A stretch of DNA of 64,000 bases from Ceratorhiza oryzae-sativae (Eukaryota > Basidiomycota > Agaricomycetes > Cantharellales > Ceratobasidiaceae): assembly GCA_030998015.1 (NCBI GenBank), contig JARWMV010000021.1, positions 62,001-126,000 on the forward strand, read 5' to 3'. Positions 23,106-33,611 of this stretch are shown one piece after another. A program made the translations under genes and the position numbers. Under the pieces are notes generated by a model. It was not told the origin of the DNA and made no database searches. It saw only the letters and a list, made by a program, of their open reading frames with translations. Positions within the stretch are counted from its first letter, which is position 1. Each line of letters opens with the position of its first letter.

Positions 23106-26100
23106 ATGATGCTCTCGAGCTCGCAGATGGCTGGGCTCCCACCACCGGTCTCGCCCTTTCGACCGAACCTCGATGCGCTCAGGCTCGACACCAGCGACGA
23201 CGAAGACGGGTTGGGAGTGGATGGAGAGATGGAGAAACTATGGGCAAACGGCGCAGAGCGACCATCCGAGTCTCCGGCTCTTGGCGCGGCGGACATCAGC
23301 ACGCCTCCGATGCAGAACCAGATCGAGTTTCCGTCAGACAGCGAGTCCCCACAGTATCCTAGCCCTCGCCCGCGTGCTAGCACGCTCGCTCAGAGTGCCA
23401 ACGGCGTCGACTCGGCGCCGGCTCTTCCGTCTCTGCCGTCCAACCGGCAATTTCTCCGTGCTGCGTCTCAGCCAAATAACATACTGGGCGGGTCCCCCAA
23501 CCAACGCGCCGAGCCCCCATTGACCGCATCCAAGCTTGGGACAACCACCAAACGCCCGCTCGTACCGCTCTCAAACAAGGTTCTCCCCACGCGTTCAGCA
23601 CTACCCGAAGTCACACCCGTCACCACCCGCAAACCTCTGCTCAGCGCAAGCGCGGCCAAAATATTCCCTCGAGCCGGCAACGGACGAATTTCACCACCCC
23701 GACGTGTTCCAGTCCAGCAACAGCTTCAAGAAGACGCCGAGACAGAGGACGAGGCGCCCCGCTATCCCATCGCCCCCCGCACGTCTGAGCGAAACAACCT
23801 TCTCCGACCGCGAAAAGAAACGAGTTGAGTCGTGTTGTCATCGTTTTTCCCAATTTGGCATTATCGCTTACGTCCTGGGCTTAGCGCCAGAACTCCAGGG
23901 TCGGACACTGGCGTCTGTCGGGAGGAGTCAATCGTCGCCGGACGGAATGCTGTCGAGCAATCGACGGCTGTCTCCGCCAGACGTATCACCTATTCAAGAA
24001 TCCTACACCCCAGACTACACGCCGGGCGACAACAGTCCCTCGTCCCAGCCCCCGAACCCGCTTACGTCGTCCGCCGCCGCGGGTGCCAGCACGTCCTCGC
24101 TCTCAACCACGGCCTCATCCACCCGCGGTCACGGGTCTGTCAAGGCGCGCCTGCTGGATTGGAAGAGTAGCATCGGAAGCTGGAGCAAATCGGCGCGTAG
24201 TCGCCCCGGGATACCCGGCCGGCCTAGCTTGGAGAGCCTGCACCGCGCATTGGGAGGCGGCGGAGGGACGGACAGCGCCAGGCCAAGTATCGACTCGGCC
24301 GTCGGACGAGGCAGCGTCGACCGGCCTAGCCTGGACACGGTTCGCCCCGCGCTGGGACTCGGCCCGAATAGTGCTGGTGCGAATGGCGGGCCTGCTGCGT
24401 TGGAGACCATCCGATCGGGGGATAGCGGGCGGGACGAGTCCGAGGACGAGCGTGGGCGAAACCAATATGGTCCCGATGGACTGCCGACTGCTTCCGAGCC
24501 CGAGGAGAGCGAGGATCCGGGACGTGAGCCTGTTCCAAAATCTTATGGCGGACGCGGGTACGAAGCTCGAAGCGCGAGCGCGGCAGGATGGCACGCTGAC
24601 CAGCGCGAGCGCGAGAACCGACCGGGCACCAGCTCGGGATACTATCCTCAGGCCCAAGCTCAGGCTGCTCAGCCCCAAGTTCGAGCAATCCAGCAACAGC
24701 ATGTGCGGCGGATGAGCGATACGCTTCGGCCTGGGGAGCCGGCTCCACGATCGCCCAATACGGGTACGGTCGTCCCTGCCGCGCGACACCGACGTAGTCC
24801 GACTGCACCGTCGCCTCGAACGACCGGCTCGAGTCTATCGAATAAGGAAAAGGAGAATCGGGGCGTCGGACAGACGTGGGCTGGACAAGATCCAGATGGT
24901 GCGGGCTACGGTCGAGAGGAGATGAGGGCTCTTGAACGAGAACGGGAGATTGAACGAGAGCGCGAGGCTGAAAGGGAGAGACTAGAACGAGAGCGAGAAC
25001 GCGGAGAGCGAGAGATTGTTAGGAGCGGGAGCATACAAGGTTTGGGAGCTCAGACCAAGGAGTCGGCCCCGGCCGCAGGAAAACGAGATAGATTTGTCGT
25101 GAGCTTTCCTTGTTTTCACCACGGTTTTCCGGTTAATTTTTATATTGGTAGTGCAACAAACAAGAGTACACGGTCATCGATTGTATCGGCCGAGGGGGTT
25201 CGTCCAAGGTGTACAAGGTTATCTCCCAGCGAACAAAGTCTATGCCCTCAAACGTGTTCGATTAGACTCCAAGGTGGACGAGGAGACAATGAGAGGATAC
25301 GTGAATGAGATGCAATTACTAAAGCGTCTAGACGGGAACGAGCGGATTATCAAGCTGATTGATAGTCAGGCACACGGAAAGGGGAATCGGTACTTGATGA
25401 TGGTCAGTCAAACGCTTCCGATTAGAGTCCAATGGGGCTAACGAGTGATGCAGGTCATGGAGCTTGGAGAGATTGATTTGGCGAAATTACTTCAGGAGAG
25501 GCAGGGCCAGATTCTACAGCCACACTGGATTGCTATTTATTGGCAACAGGTTCGTTCAACCACCTATGCTTAGTCGTTTGTTTGCCAACTTTAGCCTGCA
25601 GATGCTTGAAGCTGTTCAAACAATCCATGAAGAAAAGATTGTCCATTCTGATTTGAAACCAGCCAATTTCGTCCTAGTCAAGGGCTCGCTCAAGCTCATC
25701 GACTTTGGGATTGCAAAAGCCATTGCAAACGATACGACCAATATTCAGAGAGAGCACCAGGTCGGAACATTGAATTATATGAGCCCGGAGAGTATTGAGG
25801 AGACCCAGACGGCAAACGGGCGACGATTAAAAGTGAGTCTGCCGTTGTGTAGCAGGAGGTCATGGATTGACATGATGTCTGGTGGTAGCTCGGTCGGCCT
25901 TCTGATGTATGGTCCTTGGGTTGCATCCTCTATCAAATGATCTATGGTCGGCCGCCGTTTTATTCTATCCCAGGCCCGGTGCCGAAGCTCCGGGCCATCT
26001 CTGATCCAAATCACGTGATTGATTATCCCGCTCAATCGATACCGACTGTACCGAGCTCAGAGAAGGACGGTACGCCGAAACAGATCCCAGAGTGGGCGAC

Positions 26101-26530
26101 GCCTATCCCACCGGATGTGATCGAGACACTGAAGGGGTGCCTGACGAGAGATCCCAAGCAACGAAGGGCTATCCCAGAGCTGTTGAATGACCCGTGGTTG
26201 AGAAGCTGGAGACGTACGTTGGTTCTCTGACGGGTTTTGTCCATGCTAACGATGCGTAAAACCACAGATACGAGCACGCCCTCAGAGCCCCCTCCAAAAC
26301 TCAAGGACAACGAAGCGATCGTGAATGAAGCTTGGTTGAAGCAGATCATTGAACACGCGTCTCGTGAGGCGATGGAAAATGGAGCGTTGGATGAGGATGC
26401 AGTCGCTCAAATGGCACAGGTATGCCAACTTGCCTGATGATATGACGCTCGCTGACATGTTGGCTAGAATTTGCTCCCTGCGTTGAGGTTAGCGAATACT
26501 AAACACCCAGCGTACAAGGCATTTTGCTAG
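23106..26530 (+). CDS. MPS1: Mps1/TTK dual-specificity spindle-checkpoint kinase
   Basis: ATG 23106 opens a long Ser/Pro-rich N-terminal region (to about 25,090) with an acidic DTSDDEDG stretch and an ERERE-rich charged helix near 24,930-25,020. An intron near 23824-23881 changes frame. The kinase domain starts with [17 protein letters not shown] (about 25,160-25,220), then YALKRV with the ATP lysine, the catalytic loop [10 protein letters not shown] near 25,640 and DFGIA. HSD in place of HRD and IDFGIAKAI are hallmarks of the TTK/Mps1 family. The C-terminus ends [20 protein letters not shown] at TAG 26528. The family acts at kinetochores in the spindle checkpoint and at spindle pole duplication. 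Several introns of about 50 nt are present. I expect the gene to be intact and housekeeping. Confidence 0.92.
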
Positions 26531-26699
26531 TCGCTCACACCCTCCTTTTTTGTTTTTCGTCCTACTGATCCGTATACACTACCTCTGCTCCGTTGCCCAT
26601 CACTTGTATACTAATCCATGTCTCGTTCTATCCATCCACACGTATGTTGCATATTTTTCGTACGCATGCATGCTTATGATTCATGATGTATCCCACATC

Positions 26700-28000
26700 T
26701 TAAAAACGGGGGCGATTTTGTTCCCCGCCTGCCCCAACGCTATACCGCTGATTGAACCCAGCACGAAGGGTTATTTCAATCGCACGCTCACACTCGCTCC
26801 CACGGAAGACATAGAATCCAGGGCTTCATGCTTGCAGGGTCTCGGCATAGCATATCACCATCTTTTTCAACGCCTTGGTGAGCTCGAGCACGGAAATGAA
26901 TCACTCGGATATGTGCAACAGGCCGTCAAAATATTGCCTTGCAACCACTCAAGCCAAGTCCGAGGTTTCAGCCACTTTGGAGCGGTGTACGACTCCATAT
27001 TCAGCCGTTCCAATCAATCCGAGCATATAAAATACGCTGTATATTATGGTTGACGAGTTCTTGCGCTTACCCCTGATGGTCACCTAGACTTGGTTCAATA
27101 TCCCGTCAACTACAGCTGCTCAAGTTTGCGGTCATGTCAGGGCGGCGACCTGGAATATCTTTCTGAAGAAGCACAAGGATTCAGCCGTGCGATCAAGCTG
27201 TGTTCAAAAAACGTCCCATGTATGTGGACTCTTTGGAAAAACAGGGGGAAAATCCAGATGATAATCTATCTTGAGCATGAAAATGTCAAAGTACTTTAAG
27301 ATGCAATCGACTCGTTCGACCAAGCAGTCGAATCCGCTTTCTCATGGCCACCAGGAGAGACCATGTCTTTATTCGATACTGGGAGAGGCTTTCTGGCATC
27401 TACATGACCATTCAAGAGTATTGTAACATGCGCAGATCGCGATAGACTGCATGAAGGATGCCTTTTTTTTTCGTAGGGATGTCTTCCGTCCGTTAAGTCT
27501 GAAGCAGCTGCAAGTGTCTCTGGGATAGAGAGCGTAGCTCTTGTCGTCCATGCCGTCAATCATTCCGTCGCGTATGTTTGGCTGCCAAGTCTAAGTGACG
27601 AAAAGCTTACGAACGCACGTAAGGAGCTGGAATTCTGTCTCCGTGCACAAGGCCGCAGCCGAGGTTTCAAGCAAGACGCAAATGAATCCAGGATGTCGTT
27701 CCGAGAAGTCCTAGCCATGCTATGGTATGACTTGTTACAACCTATACTTGCTCATCTCGGCATAGATGTGAGTGCAAATTTTCGATTCCCTCATCTAGTG
27801 ACCAAGGTAATAATTATCAACTTTAGGAGATTCGTCCTGTCGAACAACATCGCCTGGTGCACCAACAGCTCCCTCTCCTTCCTGCGGTTCATGCGGCATG
27901 AGACTATGCCAATCCGAATACTATTCTCGCAAACTTGGCGATTTCTGCATACACCCCCAACATCACCTCTCTGAATTGTCCAACATCAACTCGTCCCTCT
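26700..28000 (+). pseudogene. TPR-CHAT protein relic
   Basis: Near 26,800-27,050 the translation shows tetratricopeptide-like repeats (ASCLQGLGIAYHHLFQRLGE, then NHSSQVRGFSHFG). At about 27,690-27,760 it reads REVLAMLWYDLLQPILAHLGI, which resembles the start of a C-terminal CHAT (caspase-like) domain of agaricomycete TPR-CHAT proteins. After a likely intron, NIAWCTNSSLSFL is followed, in another frame, by PAVHAA, a TGA and then LAISAYTPNITSL, the usual next block. The frame shifts and stops show it is dead. No ATG-to-stop frame covers it. Family members are expanded in these fungi; CHAT units are proteases in other systems, but the role of fungal ones is not known to me. Confidence 0.7.
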
Positions 28001-28313
28001 TCGGGCATTTGACGGTGGGACATCAGTCTTCAGTTCGCGGCCTATCCAGCCTTCCTGGAACAGCGATAGAGCTAGAAAATGTACGGGACGACGGTCTGCG
28101 CTGCGCCAGGCTCGAGGACCAAAACGCCCTCACCGATATATTCTTTGACCGTCACAGGAATCAATAATCCATCCAACGGAGCTCGGGCCATAAAGGAATC
28201 ATTTATTTGGCGCCTCACGTGACATTACAAACAAATTTCCGTCGAACGCGTTTGTCTCTGCGACGATACCCCGGATTAGATATTTGCCCCCCCCTCGACT
28301 AGACTCGGCGACG

Positions 28314-31300
28314 ATGGATCCGCAACATGTGTCGACGCTGTTTGCAACGACGTTCAACCCCAATCCGAATGTGCGCGTTGCCGCAGAGCTCGAGTTGCGC
28401 CAGGTTAGTGTCGCTGTCTCGGTTGTGAGGCGCGGGTCTCAAACGCACGAATTCTAGGCTCTCGCCCAGGAAGGCATGCTCAGCGCTGTAGTTCAGATCG
28501 TGGGCACCGACGGTGTTGATCTGTACGGGCCTTCTCTTGTCCGTGAGGCCGCTGCTAACATCAATCAGCTCGGTGCGACAGGCGGCTGTCGTCTATCTCA
28601 AGAACGCGATCGCCCGGGGCTACGGCATCGCGAATGCTACGACCGCGCAGCAGCTGTCGACTCCACCGATCCACGACTCGGACAGACTCGTCATCAAGCA
28701 GCACATCATCCCGCTCATCGTTGCCTCACCCAACCGCGCCATCCGGATACAGCTCGCTGCCGCGCTCAAGACCCTCGTCTCGCACGACTTTCCCGAGAAA
28801 TGGCCGGGCTTCATGGACAACGTCGTTGTGCTGCTTCAGAGCGAGCGGCCCGAGAGCGTGTTTGGGGGCATGACCGCGTTGCTCGAGGTCGTCAAGTCGT
28901 ACCGGTGAGTCTCCACCTTTGTCGTGGTGCTCTGCTGATATCATACCAGATACCGACCGGACGAAGCGACCAAGATCCTCCCCCAGATCATCGAGAAAAC
29001 GTTCCCGCTCCTCGTCAACCTGGGGTCCAAAGCGGCCGCTAATCCCAACGCGCCCGAGTCGGCTGATTTCTTACATCTCGTTATGAAGACGTACAGGGTA
29101 AGCTCTCCCTTGTTCGGGCTCGGTCGCTCGGTTCAATGGTTTAATGTTGCAGCACTCTATCCAACAAAGTCTCTCGACGCATCAACAATCGGCGACCTCG
29201 CTCGTACCCTGGGGTCGGTTGCTCTTCCAGGTGGTCAACCTCCAGCCTCCTGCAGAGCAGATACCGGCAGACCCTTCAGAACGGGAGAAATGTCCATGGT
29301 GGAAAGCTAAAAAGTGGGCTTATAGCGTGCTCAACCGACTATTTATGAAGTGCGTGGTTTCATTTGCGTTCAGTCCTTGCCCAATACTAATCCCGTGTCA
29401 AGGTACGGTTCTCCTTCAGAGCTCCACGGCGCTCACAAGAAGGAATACAATAAATTTGCCCAGAATTTCATCGCTTCTTTCGCCCCAGAGATTCTCGGGA
29501 CGTATCTCCGCCAGGTCGAACTAAACGTTTCCAACGGTGTTTGGCTGAGCAAGCGTGTCAGCTACTTAATCATTCAGTTCTTCCAACAATCGTGAGCATA
29601 CCATTGTCCCCGTGCCCTGTTTCCATTGATATCTGTCGACAGTGCCAAGGCGAAATCGACATGGCAAGTTCTGAAGCCACATATCCAGGGCTTGGTGTCC
29701 AGCTTTGTATTCCCACTCCTGGTATTTACCGACGAAAAGGCAGAGGCCTGGGCTGCGGATCCTACCGAATATGTTCGATTCGATATCGGTAAGAGCGGAT
29801 AGGCGTCGACGAGGATTGAATTGATACTATCAACTGTAGCCGAGTTTGAAGACTACGGAACTCCGTTTGGAATGGCGACTATATTTATCTCTGGGCTAGC
29901 GGCAACGAGGACCAAGGCTGTGTTTGAGCCCATGTTGAAGTTTATCAACAGCGTATTGGGAAAGTAAGCATCGTTCCGGTTAGGTACTGCGAGCTTTGTG
30001 GCCTGACACTTCCCTCGCTTTGTGATTCAGTCCAAACTCGACACCCCAAAGCCGTTTCGGCGCTCACCGCATGACCGCCTGCTTGGCGGCTGTGATAATG
30101 AAGCACCCAGAAGCCAAGGGCGTGATGGAAAGCTACATTGTCACTCGTGTTATCCCAGATTTCAAGAGCGAGCACCCATATCTCCGTGCTGTGGTAAGAC
30201 TTCTGAACGGTTTTCACCGATCTGTGAACGATATATTTGTAGGCATGTGAACTGGCGACAGCACTCATGAAGAATCAATACGAGTTTACTAACCCCGATG
30301 TCCGTTGTCCTGCTCTTTTATTGGATAACGCTGATGCATGTTTTCATTCTAGAATTTGGAAGAGCTTTCCCGCTGTGTCGTTCACGCGATTGACGACACA
30401 GAGCTACCTGTCCGGCTACACGCTGCACTCGCTCTCGCCGTGTTGATCGAGGAATCCCCGGTACAACAGGCGCTCAAGCCAATGGTTGGAAAGATCATCC
30501 AAGGTCTGCCAGCTTATTTGGCCTATTTCGTAACTTTTGACCAAAGGCTGCCGTAGATCTGCTCAAAATGGCCAACGAGACCGACTTGGATATTTTGACG
30601 ACAGCGATCCAAACATTTGTCGAGCACTTTTCGGAAGATTTGATGCCGATTAGTGTCCAGCTCACGACTCGATTGGTCCGTGCTAGAACTTGCTCTTCAT
30701 GAACCGTGATTAATAATTCGTTCAGATCGAATCCTATATGCGACTTCTTCAAGAGACTTTGACCAAGGATGAGACGGCGGAAGACTGGGACGAGACTGGA
30801 GAAAAGAAGTTTGCCGCAATGGGCAATGTTCAAACCATCTCGACCGTATGTCCATGCTCTACGAGGAATCAAACAAGGGCGTTTCTCATTCTGACCTGGT
30901 GTCATAGATCGTCGATGCTATGGAATCTTCCAAGGAAACCTTGATGCAGCTTCAGGAAATCTTGGTCCCTATGGTAGTGGCGACGCTCGAACACGAAGCT
31001 TTGGGTGAGTACCAGCTAGAGCGACTACCTGGTTGTGCTAAGGCCATGGTCCGGTAGACTATTTCGAGTCAATGTTCGTATTGATGGATGTTCTTACCTT
31101 TAATCTTCGACAAATTCCTCCAAATATGTGGGCCGTATTTGAAGCCATGTACAAGTCGTTCAAGGGACCGTCTGTAGACTACCTTGAAGGTGAGAAATTC
31201 CCTCAAAAGGTTGGAGCCGTAATAACGCTTTGGCAGAAATGCTTGCTACGTTTGACAACTTTATCTGTTTTGGCAAAGAGATTTTCGTTCAGCGACAAGA

Positions 31301-32464
31301 CTACCGGGCAATGGTTCTCGATATTTACATCACGGCTCTGACAAGTGAACATCTCGGAGAGATGGATGCAGTCAACGGATGCAAAATTATCGAGGCGCTC
31401 ATACTCAACGTTCCCGGCCAGCTTGACGAGGTACTAATTTACCAGATCACCATTGATTTGAACGAGCTGATCGTGAACGTTAGGCCATCCCCACTATTGT
31501 TAACCAAACCCTGGCCACTGCCTCTAGCGCCAAGACGAAAACGCTCAAGCTGCATCTGCTCAACGTGATCATTAGCGCGCTGCTGTACAATCCCGTTCTC
31601 ACCCTCCATGTTCTCGGCCCAAACGCACGCTCCGTATTCGACCGGTGGTTCGTCGCCCTACGGACTCAGGATGCTCTGCCACGCGTACACGACAAGAAAC
31701 TCAGCATCCTCGCGTTTTGTGCTCTCCTCAAGGTAGAGCGGGAGAGAGTTCCCGCGGATCTACAGGACGGATGGGTCGGGATTGTTGGTGGTATCTTGGG
31801 ATTGCTCCAAGAGTTCCCCAAGGCCGTCGCTCGTGAGTCTATGGTTTCGGAATTGGTGCTCGGATAAGAATTCTAATTTGTAAACCAGACCGGGAAAAGC
31901 TAGCGGAAGAGTTTGATGAGGATGATCTGGATTTCCTTGGCGATGATACCGAATTGAATATGGCTGATGATGGCAAGTCATGTGTTCCCCGACGAACCAA
32001 CCATTTACTTACGCTAAACTAGATGAGGATGTCCATGACGAAGAGTCGGAGTATCTAGAGAGGTTGGCTGAAGAGGTGGGGCTTACACCACCGAGACATC
32101 ACCATTGAACTGATCAATCGCGTTGAATAGGGCGCCAGGCTACGAGCAAAGCAGGCTGCTAGAGCCGCCGCTGGAAGCGACGACGAAGGGTCTGAAACCG
32201 ACGAGTCTGTACACGAAGAGCTTGGGTTTGAGAGCCCCCTAGATGATATTGACCCCTATGTGTCTTTCAAAGACGCACTGCAGAGTACGTCCAAGCGCAT
32301 ATATAGACCCGGATGTCTTGTTTATCGATATTCTTGTAGCTCTTCAACAGGTCAATGCCCCCACTTATCAAGCTGCCACTACGTCCTTGACCCCCGAACA
32401 GACTGCAGCGCTAATGGAAATGATGGCATTGGCAGAAGCCGCAGAACGGGAGCGGGCAGCCTGA
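28314..32464 (+). CDS. Importin-beta family receptor, IPO7/IPO8 (Sxm1/Nmd5) type
   Basis: ATG 28314 begins MDPQHVSTLFATTFNPN and RVAAELELRQ, the N-terminal helix of the importin-beta (IBN) domain. HEAT-repeat helices fill the protein: HDFPEKWPGFMD near 28,790, KYGSPSE-type stretch near 29,400, and LSRCVVHAIDDTELPVRLHA near 30,360. An acidic segment near 31,920-32,250 (DEDDLDFLGDD, ESEYLERLAEE) is diagnostic for the IPO7/8 group. The C-terminus is MMALAEAAERERAA with TGA 32462. These receptors carry ribosomal proteins, histones and signalling proteins into the nucleus with Ran. It is split by many short introns; the expected length of about 1,000 residues fits. It is a housekeeping gene and looks intact. 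Confidence 0.9.
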
Positions 32465-33272
32465 TACCTAGTCGCGAAACGGCCGACAATTTCTGGTTTA
32501 TGTCTTTTTTTTCGTGTGATATAATTAGTCAATGTGAATAGTATTGAGTACCTCGGACTTGGATTGTAATTGAGGAGACATGTTGTGAGGTGGATCCAGG
32601 TTGAGCAAAGAGATTGCTGGCGGCGCTATCGCTCGAGATAACATAGCATATAGTTGTGGGGATGGATATTACGCCGTGGAAAAGACAGACTTATTCATCA
32701 AACGGCAGGGCCCCAATCACCAGCGGTGGTGGCTACCCCTCCATCTTGTGTGGCTACTAATACAAAATACTCTCTCCCTATGGCGCTGAAAAGAGCCATT
32801 GATTGTGTTTCAGGTTACATCAAACGCGCGACATCCGCAGCTGTGCTACTGTTCTGATTCATAGCAGGCCAAGTTTAGCCTAACGTTTAGGAACGCATCA
32901 GCCCACAAGTCGCTAATGTATTTAATCAACTTCAACTTCCAGCACTGGGTTGGCTGGGCAGGATCAAGTGGCTTCAGCTTTATCTAAATGCAGATTCACG
33001 AGTGAGCTCCTGCCTACGGGGTAATAAAAATCATTTACAATCCGCTCACTTCGAGCACTTGGGAAAAAGCTCCAGGTACGGGCATTCTCGGCTGTACGAA
33101 CCACAGTCCAGTACAAGTCCTTTCACGGGACTCGAATGCTTGATTTCGAGGAGTTTGAGCATGGTTGGAGACAAAAAAACAATCCGACAAACCGATAAGT
33201 ATCAGGTTCCCCAGCGTATTCCAGTTGCCAAATGTATGCATTGGCCCGTGTGATAATTAGATCGTTCGTAGC
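32465..33272. other. Intergenic region, no gene seen
   Basis: I see no supported gene in these 0.8 kb. They carry the 3' flank of the importin gene and the presumed 3' region of the small minus-strand gene. Confidence 0.45.
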
Positions 33273-33611
33273 CTAGTGGTATTGGTTAGCAAAAAACCCT
33301 GGACGGGCCGCAGAGGTAGCCACCATGCCAATGTGGCTCGGTCGATAGGTAATGAAATTATCCCGTCCGTTGATCATTTCGATGGTGTATCTGCCCTGAC
33401 CGAGGTTTCTCAACCTATCCGTTCTCTACAGTAGCATCTTATTATTAGGATCTCGATGACAACTAATTCAGCTTACAACACTGTTCGGCTGGCAGGAAAT
33501 AACAGAAACCAAAGTTCCGGTTCCAATGTAGCCGCGGGGTCCGAGAGTGAACTGAGTCCCCCGATCCTCGTATACAAGCTCGTATTCCCCGTTCAGGTTC
33601 GACGAAGACAT
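33273..33611 (-). CDS. Small two-exon protein of 95 aa, function unknown
   Basis: Exon 1 (33611-33477, 45 codons) starts MSSSNLNGEYELVYEDRGTQ. A 51-nt intron with GTAAGC at its start and TGTAG at its end separates it from exon 2 (33425-33273, 51 codons), and the frame stays in phase 0. Exon 2 starts RTDRLRNLGQGRYTIEMING and ends FFANQYH with TAG. The clean intron, the open frame on both sides and the alternating hydrophobic pattern (TLVSVISC, YTIEMI, FITYR) speak for a real small beta-rich protein. There is no signal peptide. I do not recognise a family; a beta-trefoil or lipocalin-like fold is possible but unproven. A longer first exon with an upstream ATG at 33728 is less likely. Confidence 0.6.

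Noticed and set aside
24115..24789. Open frames opposite MPS1, up to 224 codons
   Set aside because: They are antisense shadows of a GC-rich Ser/Pro/Gly coding region.
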